The notes: generated by a model not told the origin, from the sequence alone. 64,000 nucleotides of DNA from Streptomyces thermovulgaris (GCF_002155915.1 NZ_MUME01000011.1:1-64000), one strand, 5' to 3'; shown: positions 24,423 to 33,434, numbered from the stretch's first letter. Numbers and translations are program-made.

Positions 24423-25469
24423 TCAGGTGGACTCGCGGTGCACCACCCGCGCGCCCAGCGCCGGGTGTCTCTCGAGCGGGGCGCCGGGGTTCCGGACGGC
24501 GCGGTCGACCAGTTCGGCGAGGTCGCGGCCCGAGGGCAGGTCGATGTGGACGGTGCTCAGCCGGGGCCGCAGCAGCCGGCCGAGCATGAGGTCGTCGGCG
24601 CCGATCACGGCCGTCTCCTCGGGGATGCGGATGCCCGCGTCCTGCAGGGCGCGCATCAGCAGCATCGCGTACTCGTCGTCGTAGGCGAACACCGCGTCCA
24701 GGCCGAGGCCGCGCCAGCGGGCGGCGAGGCGGGCCGCGGAGTCCTCGTCGTAGCCGAGGGGCAGTTCGGTGACGCTGCCGTCGGTGCCCTCCAGGGCCCG
24801 TCGTACGCCCTCCAGGCGCGGGCGGGAGAAGATGTCCAGGCCGCTTTCCTCGGGCACGACCACACCGATGCGCCGCCGGCCCCGCTCGTACAGGTGGACG
24901 CCGGCCCGGTGGCCCACGCTCGTGTGGTCCATGAGCAGGGCGTGGGCGCCCTCCACGGCCTCCGGGCCGACGGTGACCACGGCCCGGGCGCCGGAGCGCT
25001 TGAGCACCGCGACGCCCTCGGGGCCGAGCCCCGTGCCGGGCACCAGGACGGCGACCGGCCGCAGTTCCGCCCAGGCCCGGGCGGCCTCGTCACCGGGCAG
25101 GCCGATGGTGCCGTGCTGCACGACGGTGTAGTCGAGGCGGCCGAGCGCCCACTGGAGTTCGTTCAGGAACCGGCCGTAGAGCCGGCCGGCCGGGACGGAC
25201 GGGGCGGGTATCAGGACCATGCGGCTGTGCCCCGCGCGCAGGCTGCGGGCCGCCGCGTGCGGCACGTATCCGAGTTCTCTGGCGGCCTCGTGGACGCGGC
25301 GGCGGGTGGGCTCGCTGATGCGTACGGCCCTGGTGTTGTTCAGGACGTAGGAGACGGTCGCGCGCGAGACGCCGGCCAGTCGGGCCACGTCGGCGCTCGT
25401 GGGCACCGAGCGCGGTGCGGGCGACGGGGGCGCGGCGGGTTTCGGGATCTGCACCATGACGTACCGCAT
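24423..25469 (-). CDS. LacI-family transcriptional regulator
   Basis: About 348 residues. TSADVARLAGVSRATVSYVLNNTRAVRISEPTRRRVHEAARELGYVPHAAARSLR is the LacI helix-turn-helix plus hinge helix. The remainder is a periplasmic-binding-protein-like sugar-sensor fold (MVLIPAPSVPAGRLYGRFLNEL, IRIPEETAVIGADDLMLGRLLRPRLSTV). Possible starts are ATG 25469, ATG 25457 and an upstream GTG; none has a strong ribosome site, so the first ATG is listed. It converges on trxA with 31 bp between stops. No sugar-metabolism genes adjoin, so the effector and target are unknown. Confidence 0.9.
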   Translation of the reverse strand: MRYVMVQIPKPAAPPSPAPRSVPTSADVARLAGVSRATVSYVLNNTRAVRISEPTRRRVHEAARELGYVPHAAARSLRAGHSRMVLIPAPSVPAGRLYGRFLNELQWALGRLDYTVVQHGTIGLPGDEAARAWAELRPVAVLVPGTGLGPEGVAVLKRSGARAVVTVGPEAVEGAHALLMDHTSVGHRAGVHLYERGRRRIGVVVPEESGLDIFSRPRLEGVRRALEGTDGSVTELPLGYDEDSAARLAARWRGLGLDAVFAYDDEYAMLLMRALQDAGIRIPEETAVIGADDLMLGRLLRPRLSTVHIDLPSGRDLAELVDRAVRNPGAPLERHPALGARVVHREST

Positions 25470-25556
25470 CTTGGCAGAAGCCGCGAACGACGCTTCGGGC
25501 GGGTCAACTGCCGGAAAACACACAGAAGTTGAAGCCGAAACGGTGTGCGGGTGAAG

Positions 25557-26333
25557 TCACTTCCCCGATGCGGTGCGGGTGACGCCCGATGCGGTGCGGG
25601 TGACGCCCGATGCGGTGCGGGTGACGCCCGATGCGGTGCGGGTGACGCCCGATGCGGTGCGGGTGACGCCCGATGCGGTGCGGGTGACGCGGTCGACCAG
25701 GTCGCACCAGCCGGCCTGCAGCCGTTCCATCGGCATTTGGCACTGCTGGGTCAGGTGGTGGATGAGGGCGGGCTCGAGGTATCCCATCAGCGTCTGGGCG
25801 AGGAGCTCGCTGTCCGCGTCCGGGACCGCCTGCCGCAGCAGCATCACGACATGGGCGTGACGGACCCGGCGGGCCGGCACGAGATAGCGGCGCTCCGGGC
25901 AGGGTTCGGCCGCCAGCTGCAGTTCCAGGTCGTCGGCGGCGCGGCGCAGTGCGGCGCAGCCGAACGCCCGCAGCCGCTCCACGGGCGGTGCGCCGGGGCC
26001 CATCGGGGGCTCGCCGTTGAGGAAGGCCGCCTGGAACTTCTTCTCGGAGTGGTCCAGCAGCGCGTTCAGCAGGCCGGTGCGGTCGCCGAAGCGGCGGAAG
26101 ACCGTGCCCTTGCCCACCTTGGCGGCGGCGGCCACCGCCTCCATCGTGACGCCGGCCGCGCCGTGCTCCGCCACCAGCCGCGCGGCGGCGTCCAGCAGCC
26201 GGGCGCGGTTGCGTGCCGCGTCGGCCCGCAGGGCGGGTTCGTCCTCACCGGTGCCGATGTCGAGCAACACCGGCGTCACCGCGGGGTCCTGGGGCTGTTC
26301 GGGCTCGGTGCAGCGCTGCAGGGAGCGGGACAT
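25557..26333 (-). CDS. TetR-family regulator with repeated C-terminal heptapeptide tail
   Basis: 258 residues. The helix-turn-helix is RLVAEHGAAGVTMEAVAAAAKVGKGTVFRRFGDRTGLLNALLDH, a standard TetR DNA-binding domain at residues 45-95. The ligand domain continues to about residue 215. The last part is six consecutive VTRTASG units ending in Lys-stop, encoded by a 21-bp tandem repeat, and it is unlike the rest of the family. It is divergent from an FMN reductase gene, and two palindromes between them look like its operators. The C-terminal repeat is in frame, so changes in copy number would alter tail length without inactivating the protein. ATG 26333 lacks a clear ribosome site, so the start is moderately certain. 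Confidence 0.88.
   Translation of the reverse strand: MSRSLQRCTEPEQPQDPAVTPVLLDIGTGEDEPALRADAARNRARLLDAAARLVAEHGAAGVTMEAVAAAAKVGKGTVFRRFGDRTGLLNALLDHSEKKFQAAFLNGEPPMGPGAPPVERLRAFGCAALRRAADDLELQLAAEPCPERRYLVPARRVRHAHVVMLLRQAVPDADSELLAQTLMGYLEPALIHHLTQQCQMPMERLQAGWCDLVDRVTRTASGVTRTASGVTRTASGVTRTASGVTRTASGVTRTASGK
25567..25690. repeat. 21-bp tandem repeat, 5.9 copies, in the TetR gene 3' end
   Basis: The unit GATGCGGTGCGGGTGACGCC plus C is repeated without mismatch at 25567, 25588, 25609, 25630 and 25651, with a 19-bp partial copy at 25672-25690. A period of 21 bp keeps the reading frame and encodes VTRTASG on the minus strand. Perfect identity suggests recent expansion by slippage. Confidence 0.95.
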
Positions 26334-26364
26334 GAAGACAGCGTAAAGCACGGGGAAGAAAACT

Positions 26365-26414
26365 GGACCGCGGTCCGGTTATGCTGCTAGAAAATTTAAT
26401 CGGACCCCGGTCCG
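26365..26414. promoter_or_regulatory. Two TetR-type operators between tetR and FMN reductase genes
   Basis: GGACCGCGGTCC at 26365-26376 is a perfect 12-bp palindrome. CGGACC-CC-GGTCCG at 26401-26414 has the same half-sites. Their centres are 37 bp apart and they flank an A/T-rich stretch (26389-26400) in otherwise G/C-rich DNA, consistent with a divergent promoter. Repression of both genes by the TetR protein is inferred. Confidence 0.72.
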
Positions 26415-26451
26415 CTTAAGCACGGCACTACCTCCCCAATGGAGCCCCCAC

Positions 26452-27015
26452 ATGTCTGTTCGCATTCTCGCGCTCGTCGGCAGCCTCCGCGCCGGTTCGC
26501 ACAACCGTCAGCTCGCCGAGGCCGCGGTGAAGCTCGCCCCGGCGGGCGCCGAGATCGTGCTCTACGAGGGCCTGGGCGACATCCCCTTCTACAACGAGGA
26601 CATCGACGTCGAGGGCAGCGTCCCGGCCGCCGCCGCCAAGCTGCGCGAGGCCGCCGGGACCGCCGACGCCTTCCTGCTCTTCTCGCCCGAGTACAACGGC
26701 ACCATCCCGGCCGTCCTGAAGAACGCCATCGACTGGCTGTCCCGCCCCTACGGCGCCGGTGCCCTCGCCGGCAAGCCCGTCGCCGTCATCGGCACCGCCT
26801 TCGGCCAGTACGGCGGCGTGTGGGCGCAGGACGAGGCCCGCAAGGCCGCGGGCATCGCCGGCGGCAAGGTGGTCGAGGACATCAAGCTGTCCATCCCCCA
26901 CTCCGTCACCCGCTTCGCCGAGACCCACCCGGTCGACGACGCCGAGGTCGCCGCGCAGCTCACCGAGGTCGTGACCCGGCTGCAGGGCCAGATCGGCGCC
27001 GCGACGGCCGCCTGA
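26452..27015 (+). CDS. NADPH-dependent FMN reductase family protein
   Basis: 187 residues with a flavodoxin-like fold. The FMN phosphate loop is GSLRAGSHNR at residues 10-19, and LLFSPEYNGTIPAVLKNAIDWLSRP is the second flavin-binding segment diagnostic of the NADPH-dependent FMN reductase/quinone reductase family. The enzymes reduce flavins, quinones, azo compounds or chromate using NADPH. The gene is divergent from a TetR regulator and preceded by its probable operators, a typical arrangement for an inducible detoxifying reductase. A strong terminator follows 24 bp after the stop. Confidence 0.92.
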   Translation: MSVRILALVGSLRAGSHNRQLAEAAVKLAPAGAEIVLYEGLGDIPFYNEDIDVEGSVPAAAAKLREAAGTADAFLLFSPEYNGTIPAVLKNAIDWLSRPYGAGALAGKPVAVIGTAFGQYGGVWAQDEARKAAGIAGGKVVEDIKLSIPHSVTRFAETHPVDDAEVAAQLTEVVTRLQGQIGAATAA

Positions 27016-27039
27016 GTCCCGCCCGGAGAACCGGAGCAC

Positions 27040-27069
27040 GGGGGCCGGAGCCGAAAGGCTCCGGCCCCC
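27040..27069 (+). terminator. Intrinsic-type terminator hairpin after the FMN reductase gene
   Basis: A perfect 13-bp stem GGGGGCCGGAGCC / GGCTCCGGCCCCC is closed by the tetraloop GAAA. There is no U-tract, as is normal for Streptomyces terminators. Confidence 0.85.
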
Positions 27070-27281
27070 GCCGCGTCCGCGCCACCGCACGGTGCCGGCG
27101 CCGGGCCCGGTGCGCCGCCCCTCCGGCCCGCACGGCGGCGCGCCCGGGTCCTGCTCGGCCGCCCGGCCGCCCTTGCGCCACTGGGGGTGAGCGCGCTCGT
27201 GGCCGGGGCACCGCCGTGTCCGGGGCGGGTAGACGGTGAACGGCCGCACCGGCGGCCGCTTCCCCGTACGAGGAGATGCCC

Positions 27282-28256
27282 ATGACACAACCCCCGCCCC
27301 CGTTCGACCCCGAGCTCGCCGCCGCCCTGGACGCCGCGGAGGGCATGCGGCCGGGTCTGGCCCCGCAGGACATCCCGGCCGCCCGGCAGGCCCTCGCCCT
27401 CCTCGGCCCGGCGGCCGGGCCGGACCTGACCCTGGGCGGCGCCTTCGCGGTGGAGGACCGTACGGCGCCGGGGTCCGGGGGCGCGCCCGACGTGTCCCTG
27501 CTGGTGTGCCGGCCCACCGCGCCGCCGGGCGGCGGGGCACGGCCCGTCCTGTACTACACGCACGGCGGGGGCATGGTCGTCGGGAACAACCGGCTCGGCG
27601 TGGACACGGTGCTGCCCTGGGCGCGGGAGCTGGACGCGGTCGTGGTGTCGGTGGAGTACCGGCTGGCGCCCGAGCATCCGCATCCCGCGCCGGTCGAGGA
27701 CGTACGCACGGGCCTGCTGTGGACGGCGGAGCACGCCGGGGAGCTCGGCGGCGACCCGGAGCGCATCGTCGTCGTCGGCACCAGCGCGGGCGGCGGCCTG
27801 GCCGCGGCGCTGACCCTGCTGCTGCGGGACCGCGGCGGCCCGCGGCCGCTCGGCCAGATGCTGATGAGCCCCATGCTCGACGACCGCAACGACACCCCGT
27901 CCGCCCATCAGATGACGGGCGTCGGCGTCTGGGACCGCACGGCGAACGAGACCGCGTGGACGGCGCTGCTCGGCGACCGGCGCGGCGGGCCCGGCGTGCC
28001 GCCGTACGCCGCCCCCGCCCGCGCCACGGACCTCTCCGGCCTGCCCCCGGCCTTCCTCGACGTCGGCTCCGCGGAGACCTTCCGCGACGAGGTCGTCGCC
28101 TACGCCTCGGGCATCTGGCGGGCCGGCGGCGTCGCCGAGCTCCATGTGTGGCCCGGCGCCTTCCACGGCTTCGACGCCCTCGCCCCCGAGACGGCCCTGG
28201 CCCGGGCCGCCCGCACGGCTCGACTGGACTGGTTGCGCAGACTGCTGGGACGGTAA
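27282..28256 (+). CDS. Alpha/beta-hydrolase, hormone-sensitive lipase type
   Basis: 324 residues. The oxyanion-hole motif HGGG (about residues 94-97), the nucleophile elbow GTSAGG (Ser168), the acid in LDVGSAETFRDE and the His in WPGAFHGFD form the catalytic set of the HSL/GDXG esterase family. A cap-like N-terminus precedes the core (AALDAAEGMRPGLAPQDIPAARQAL). It probably hydrolyses short-chain esters. ATG 27282 is preferred to ATG 27276 because GAGGAG abuts the latter and is 6 nt from the former. No signal peptide. The phosphatase gene follows after 110 bp on the same strand; functional linkage is not evident. Confidence 0.9.
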   Translation: MTQPPPPFDPELAAALDAAEGMRPGLAPQDIPAARQALALLGPAAGPDLTLGGAFAVEDRTAPGSGGAPDVSLLVCRPTAPPGGGARPVLYYTHGGGMVVGNNRLGVDTVLPWARELDAVVVSVEYRLAPEHPHPAPVEDVRTGLLWTAEHAGELGGDPERIVVVGTSAGGGLAAALTLLLRDRGGPRPLGQMLMSPMLDDRNDTPSAHQMTGVGVWDRTANETAWTALLGDRRGGPGVPPYAAPARATDLSGLPPAFLDVGSAETFRDEVVAYASGIWRAGGVAELHVWPGAFHGFDALAPETALARAARTARLDWLRRLLGR

Positions 28257-28366
28257 GGAGCAGACCGCCGGGGCGGCAGGGACACGCGCCGCGCGTCCGG
28301 GCCCGGACGCGGTCGCGCCCGAAGCGGGTACCCGAACCGGGCGAAGCAGGTGAGAGGGCTGCTGCC

Positions 28367-30475
28367 ATGAGCGACGTTCCGAACAGCGGCGAACCGAACA
28401 GCGACGGACCGATCACCGTTCCCGACCTGACGGTCTTCAACCCCGCGCCGGTGGGTGTGGCCCTCCTCCGCGGACCCGAGCACATCCTGGTCTATACCAA
28501 CGACACCTACCGGCACCTCTTCGGCACGCGTCAGTACGGCGTCCCCATCCGGCAGCTGTTCACCGACCTGAAGCAGCAGCAGATCCTCGACCTGCTGGAC
28601 GTCGTCTACGAGACGGGCGCGCCGGTCGTCATCGGCCCGGAGAGCCCGATGACCCTGCGGGACGAGCACGGGGTGGTCCGTGACCGTTGGTTCAGCATCA
28701 GCCTGTCCTGCTCGGCCCGGCAGACCTCGCGCGGCGATCCGGAGGGCTCCGGGGAGCACGGGGTGCTGGTGGTGGTCGTGGACGTCACCGGCGAGGTGAC
28801 CGCCAAGGAGGTCGCCCGTGAGCAGGCGGAACAGCGGCGGCGCACCCTGCTGCGCTACCAGAGCCTGGTCGCGGTCAGCGTCCAGATGGTGTGGGTGGCC
28901 GACCGCGACGGGCGCGTGCTCCAGCTCAGCTCCGGCTGGCACCGGGTCACCGGCATGCCCGAGGAGAAGCTGCTCGGATGGGGCTGGCTGGACAGCGCCC
29001 ACCCCCGGGACCGTGCCGGCCTGGCCAAGGCCTGGCGCCGGGTGGTGCGCACGGAGCCGGATTCCTTCGAGCACCGTTACCGGATACGGCGCCGGGACGG
29101 CACCTACCGGCACTGCTCGCTGCGGGTGGTGCCGATCCGTGAGCACGGCGACGTCACCGAGTGGGTGGGGGCCTGCGCCGACATCGAGGACCAATGGCTG
29201 CGCGAGCGGCGCCAGGACCTGCTCGGCCAGGCGTCGATCGCGGTGTCCGGGCCGCACCGGCCCGAGCCGGCGCTGGAGGCGGTGGGGCGTGTCCTGGTGC
29301 CCGAACCGGCGGACGCGTGCGGCATCTATCTGCTGCCCGAGGGGGTCCGCCCCCAGGCGGCCGGCCCGCTGATGACCCGGCACGTGGCCACGGTGACCGC
29401 TCCCCCTCTGCCGTCCTTCCCGTCCGGCGGGGAGCTGCGGGGCACTCCGCCGGGCAGCCTGTTCGACGAGGTGGTACGGCGCGGACGCACCGCCCTTCGG
29501 CGCGCGGGTCCCGACGGTTTCGCCGAGGCCGACATCCCGCCGGGTGCGGCCGCGTGGGCGCGGGCCGGCGGGATACGGGAGGTCGCCCTGCTGCCGGTGG
29601 TGGTGCTCGGCGAGATCCGGGCGGTCGTCGCCCTGTACGCGGCGGACCGCGAGCCCTTCAGTGCGGAGGAGATCTCGCTGGTCGAGGAGGTTCTCGACCG
29701 GACCGCGCCCGCCTTCGGCCGGCTGCTGGAGCTGCGGCGCACCCGGCGTGTCGCCCTCGCCCTGCAGGAGAGCCTTCTGGGCGCCCCTCCCGAGGTGCCC
29801 GGGCTGGACATCGTGGCCCGCTACGCGTCCAGTGCCGCCGCGAACGAGGTCGGCGGCGACTGGTACGACTCCTTCGTGACCCCCGACGGCGCCACCGCAC
29901 TGATCATCGGTGACGTCTCCGGGCACGATCTGCAGGCGTCCGTGACCATGAGCAAGATGCGCAACATGCTGCGCGGCATCATCGTCGACCGGCGGATGCC
30001 CCCGGGGGACGTCCTGCGCCGGCTCGACCGGGCCACCAGCCTGCTGGGCCCCGAGGAGGGGACGGTCACCTGCGTCTACGCCAGGATCGAGGAGACCGCG
30101 GGCGGCGGCCGGCAGCTCAGCTACAGCGTCGCCGGGCACCCGCCGCCGCTGCTGGTCACCGCCGACGGCCGGGCCCGGTTCCTGGAGGACGCCCAGGACC
30201 TCCTGCTCGGCGGGCTCAAGCCCCACGGGCTGCTGCGCGCCAGCGCCACCGAGCCCCTGGAGCCCGGCAGCACCGTTCTGCTCTACACCGACGGCCTGGT
30301 CGAGCAGCCGGCCGAGGACCTGGACCAGGGGCTCGAGCGTCTGCGCCGGCGCGCGGCCGGGCTGGCCCGTGCCCCCCTGAGCACGTTCTGCGACGAACTC
30401 CTGCAGGAGGCGTGCACGGTCAGCGGCGACGACATCGCCCTCCTCGCGGCCCGCCTGCCGCTCACCACGGGCTGA
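28367..30475 (+). CDS. PAS-PAS-GAF-SpoIIE serine phosphatase
   Basis: 702 residues. Residues 1-140 form a PAS-like sensor (FNPAPVGVALLRGPEHILVYTNDTYR). A second PAS with PAC follows at about 160-285 (VWVADRDGRVLQLSSGWHRVTGMPEE, then HRYRIRRRDGTYRHCSLRVVPI). A GAF-like domain is at about 300-450, and the C-terminal 240 residues are a SpoIIE/PP2C phosphatase (EVGGDWYDSF, IIGDVSGHDLQAS, LLYTDGLVEQP, DDIALLAARL). It has no membrane segment, so it senses a cytoplasmic signal and probably dephosphorylates an anti-anti-sigma factor. GAGAGGG precedes ATG 28367; the longer open frame upstream overlaps the esterase and is not used. Confidence 0.92.
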   Translation: MSDVPNSGEPNSDGPITVPDLTVFNPAPVGVALLRGPEHILVYTNDTYRHLFGTRQYGVPIRQLFTDLKQQQILDLLDVVYETGAPVVIGPESPMTLRDEHGVVRDRWFSISLSCSARQTSRGDPEGSGEHGVLVVVVDVTGEVTAKEVAREQAEQRRRTLLRYQSLVAVSVQMVWVADRDGRVLQLSSGWHRVTGMPEEKLLGWGWLDSAHPRDRAGLAKAWRRVVRTEPDSFEHRYRIRRRDGTYRHCSLRVVPIREHGDVTEWVGACADIEDQWLRERRQDLLGQASIAVSGPHRPEPALEAVGRVLVPEPADACGIYLLPEGVRPQAAGPLMTRHVATVTAPPLPSFPSGGELRGTPPGSLFDEVVRRGRTALRRAGPDGFAEADIPPGAAAWARAGGIREVALLPVVVLGEIRAVVALYAADREPFSAEEISLVEEVLDRTAPAFGRLLELRRTRRVALALQESLLGAPPEVPGLDIVARYASSAAANEVGGDWYDSFVTPDGATALIIGDVSGHDLQASVTMSKMRNMLRGIIVDRRMPPGDVLRRLDRATSLLGPEEGTVTCVYARIEETAGGGRQLSYSVAGHPPPLLVTADGRARFLEDAQDLLLGGLKPHGLLRASATEPLEPGSTVLLYTDGLVEQPAEDLDQGLERLRRRAAGLARAPLSTFCDELLQEACTVSGDDIALLAARLPLTTG

Positions 30476-30667
30476 ACGAACGTCCCCCTGCAGACACCGG
30501 ACACCGGGCCGGACGCCTGCGCCGGACGCCGGGCACCGACGGAGCCGCCGCCCCACCGGCTCCCCGCCGGCTCCCGCCGACTTCCCCCTCCCGTTTCCCA
30601 CGGGGGCTGTTCCCCGCCCCCTCTGGACGTTACCGTTCGGTAGACAACGCGTTCCGGAGGTGTCCGC

Positions 30668-32092
30668 ATGACGCTCGACCGTGCCGCGGGCCTGGCCGAG
30701 ACCGCCCGCGCCCTGGCCGCCGGAGAAGTGTCCTCCCGGGCGCTGGTCGAACAGGCCCTGGCCCGGATCGAGGCCACGCAGCCCTCCCTGAACGCCTTCC
30801 GCATCGTCCGTGCCTCCGCCGCGCTCGCCGAGGCCGACGCCGCGGACCGGAAGCTGGCCGCCGGGGTCCGGCTGCCGCTGCTCGGGGTGCCGGTGGCCGT
30901 GAAGGACGACATGGACGTGGCGGGCGAGCCGACCGCGTTCGGCTGCCGCGGGGACTTCCCGGCGGCGGCCGAGGACGGCGAGGCGGTACGGCGGCTGCGC
31001 GCGGCCGGAGCGGTGATCGTGGGCAAGACCAACACCTGCGAGCTCGGTCAGTGGCCCTTCACCGAGGGGCCGGCCTTCGGCACCACCCGCAACCCCTGGG
31101 CCCCCGACCGCACTCCCGGCGGCTCCTCCGGCGGGTCGGCGACGGCGGTCGCCGCCGGACTGGTCCCGGCCGCGCTCGGTTCGGACGGCGCCGGCTCGGT
31201 GCGGATCCCGGCCGCCTGGACCCATCTGGTCGGCATCAAACCCCAGCGCGGCCGGATCTCGACCTGGCCGCGCGCCGAGTCCTTCAACGGCATCACGGTC
31301 AACGGCACCCTGGCCCGTACGGTCGGCGACGCCGCCCTGCTGCTGGACGCGGCGAGCGGCAACCACCCGGACGACCCCCACCAGCCGCCCGCCGTGGACG
31401 TCGCCGCCGCCGTGGGCCGCGATCCCGGCCGGCTGCGGATCGCGCTCTCGCTCAAGCCGCCGTTCACCGCCCTGCCCGCGCGCCTGGACCCCGAGGTGCG
31501 CGACCGGGTCGTGGAACTCGCCCGAAGACTGGACGCGCTGGGGCACGAGGTGGAGGAGGCCGACCCGCCGTACGGGCAGATCGGGCTGGGCTTCGTGCCC
31601 CGCGCCGCCGCCGGGGTGGCCGAGCTGGTCCGTGAGGTCCCGGACCCGGCGCTGCTCGACCCGCGCACCCGCGCCACCGCCCGGCTGGGCCGGCTGCTCG
31701 CCGGTTTCCCGCTGCGGGCGGCCCGGCGGGCCGAGGCGGTCCTGCACCGGCGCATCGGCCGTTTCCTCGGCTCCTACGACGTGGTCCTCGCGCCCACGAC
31801 GGCCACTCCCCCGCCGCGGATCGGCGCGATGCTCGACCTCGGCGGCTGGGCCACCGACCGTGCGATGATCGCCGCCTGTCCCTACGCCTGGCCGTGGAAC
31901 GTGCTGGGCTGGCCGGGAGTCAACGTGCCCGCGGGCTTCGTCGCCGGGGGCCTTCCGGTCGGCGCCCAGCTGCTCGGCCCGGCCAACAGCGAGCCGCTGC
32001 TGGTCTCGCTGGCCGCGCAGCTGGAGGCGGAACTGCGCTGGCACGAGAAGTGGCCCGAGCAGCCGGCGCTCTCCGACTCCCCGGCCTCCTGA
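30668..32092 (+). CDS. Amidase signature family amidase
   Basis: 474 residues. The Ser-cisSer-Lys triad is visible: Lys79 in VAVKDDMDVAG, cis-Ser in TPGGSSGGSATAV (residues 153-154) and nucleophile Ser177 in GSDGAGSVRIPAAW. The family hydrolyses amides and includes GatA, but the GatA-specific segments and gatC/gatB neighbours are absent. Therefore it is a catabolic or secondary-metabolite amidase of unknown substrate. CGGAGGTG 7 nt upstream supports ATG 30668. The gene is monocistronic, with 192 bp to the upstream phosphatase gene. Confidence 0.93.
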   Translation: MTLDRAAGLAETARALAAGEVSSRALVEQALARIEATQPSLNAFRIVRASAALAEADAADRKLAAGVRLPLLGVPVAVKDDMDVAGEPTAFGCRGDFPAAAEDGEAVRRLRAAGAVIVGKTNTCELGQWPFTEGPAFGTTRNPWAPDRTPGGSSGGSATAVAAGLVPAALGSDGAGSVRIPAAWTHLVGIKPQRGRISTWPRAESFNGITVNGTLARTVGDAALLLDAASGNHPDDPHQPPAVDVAAAVGRDPGRLRIALSLKPPFTALPARLDPEVRDRVVELARRLDALGHEVEEADPPYGQIGLGFVPRAAAGVAELVREVPDPALLDPRTRATARLGRLLAGFPLRAARRAEAVLHRRIGRFLGSYDVVLAPTTATPPPRIGAMLDLGGWATDRAMIAACPYAWPWNVLGWPGVNVPAGFVAGGLPVGAQLLGPANSEPLLVSLAAQLEAELRWHEKWPEQPALSDSPAS

Positions 32093-32215
32093 CCGGCGTC
32101 GCCCCCGCACCCGGCGACGACGGCCGCGGACCGCGGCGACCGGACCGTCCCGCCGACGGCCGGTCGCACCGGCACCGGCGGACGCGCGGTCACGCCGCGG
32201 CAGGCGGGCACCCGG

Positions 32216-32647
32216 TCATGCCGCGGCGAGCACGACGCCCAGCGCGATCAGCACACCGGCCTTGACGACCTCGAGGACCACATACGCCAGATGGCCGCGG
32301 GAGCGGGGACCTTCCTCCTCCCCGGCCAGGACCCGGTCGGACCTGCGGTTCAGCCGGGGGCGGACGACGGCCAGCTGGGCGAGGAGCACCGCGGCCACGG
32401 CCGCGGTGAGCCCGAGGACCGGCGCCGGGGCCGCACCCGTGGCGACCGCGACGACCAGGACGACGGCCAGCACCGTCTCCGCCAGGTTCAGCGCCCGGAA
32501 GACCAGCCGGCCTATGCCCAGTCCGATGGGGATGGTCACGCCGGGGGCGCGGAACTTCAGCGGGGCCTCCAGGAAGGAGATGGCCAGCACCATGCCGAGC
32601 CAGACGAAGGTGGCCGCGCTCGCCACGGCGGCCGACGTGGTGTTCAT
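32216..32647 (-). CDS. Small four-helix membrane protein
   Basis: 143 residues with four predicted transmembrane helices: AAVASAATFVWLGMVLAISF, FRALNLAETVLAVVLVVAVA, VLGLTAAVAAVLLAQLAVV and AYVVLEVVKAGVLIALGVVL. A charged loop (RPRLNRRSDRVLAGEEEGPRSRG) separates helices three and four. I do not recognise a named family with a known role. It lies 108 bp downstream of the broken ArsR-like regulator on the same strand, an arrangement suggesting that the regulator once controlled it. ATG 32647 is the only reasonable start. Confidence 0.8.
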   Translation of the reverse strand: MNTTSAAVASAATFVWLGMVLAISFLEAPLKFRAPGVTIPIGLGIGRLVFRALNLAETVLAVVLVVAVATGAAPAPVLGLTAAVAAVLLAQLAVVRPRLNRRSDRVLAGEEEGPRSRGHLAYVVLEVVKAGVLIALGVVLAAA

Positions 32648-32755
32648 CGATGCGTCGCCTCTCTGCCGGATCCGTTGGTCCTGTCGGGTCTGTCGGGTCT
32701 GTCGAGGTCTTTCCGCCGGGTCCGCCGGGGCACGGGCGGCCCGCGGCCGGCCGGG

Positions 32756-33434
32756 TCACACGGCGGCGGTCCCGGCCGGGCGGGCGGCCAAGCGGGCCAG
32801 GCATGAGTCGGGTTCGGCGAACGGTTCCAGACCGGTCGCGGTCAGCGGAGCGCGCAGTCCGTCCAACGCCCCCTGCATCGGCCCCAGATGGACCGGGCAC
32901 ACCAACTGGCCGTACTCCTCCGCCAGTTCGAGGAAGGGACAGTGCCGCAGCCGGATCCGTTCCGGCGCCCTCCCGGCGCCGCCGCCCTCGGCCTCGGGGC
33001 GAAGCCCAGGGCGTCGAGCAGGGCGAGGAGCCGGGCGGCCGAGCGCTCGGCCGTCGGCGGCCGCGAGGGCGGCAGCGGGCCGACCAGGAAGCCGCCCCAG
33101 GCGCGGCCCGCCTCCGTCGCGGACTCCCGCGCCCGGGGGCCCTGGGAGGCCGGCTGCCGAGCAGGATCCGCGCCAGGAGCCGGTAGCCGCGCGTCCCCCC
33201 GCGGTCCATGCCGGGGCGGGGGGCGTGGACGGCGCGGGGACGGCCGGGTCCCGAGGGCGCCTCGGCCCGCCGTACGACCGCTCCCTCGGCCGCCAGGGCG
33301 TCCAGATGGAAGCGGACGGTGTCGGGGTGGACCCCGATCCGTTCGGCCGTCTCCGCGACGCCCAGCGGCCGGGCGGCGGCGCGCAGCACGTCCGGCACCT
33401 CACGGCGGCGAGGGCTCTCCCGGGAGACGGTCAC
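32756..33434 (-). pseudogene. ArsR-like helix-turn-helix regulator disrupted by two frameshifts
   Basis: The 5' part from GTG 33434 encodes a winged helix (VLRAAARPLGVAETAERIGVHPDTVRFHLDALAAEGAVVRR). The 3' part ends IRLRHCPFLELAEEYGQLVCPVHLGPMQGALDGL, the familiar metal/thiol-ligand region of this regulator family. These lie in different frames. The middle segment (ARESATEAGRAWGGFLVGPLPP...AARLLALLDALGF) lies in a third frame. Adding one base near 33147 and another near 32996, both beside short C/G runs, restores one product of about 225 residues. It is either a recent pseudogene or two sequencing errors. It is divergent from the cupin gene and upstream of a small membrane protein gene. Confidence 0.85.

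Noticed and set aside
27236-28366. Upstream extension of the PAS/SpoIIE phosphatase frame by 377 codons
   Set aside because: It overlaps the complete esterase gene in another frame and encodes only Arg/Gly-rich sequence; ATG 28367 has a ribosome site.
28100-32110. A 1336-codon open frame on the minus strand opposite the phosphatase and amidase genes
   Set aside because: It is a shadow of G/C-rich codon bias. The plus-strand proteins have complete domains, while the antisense product has only Arg/Gly/Pro-rich low-complexity sequence.
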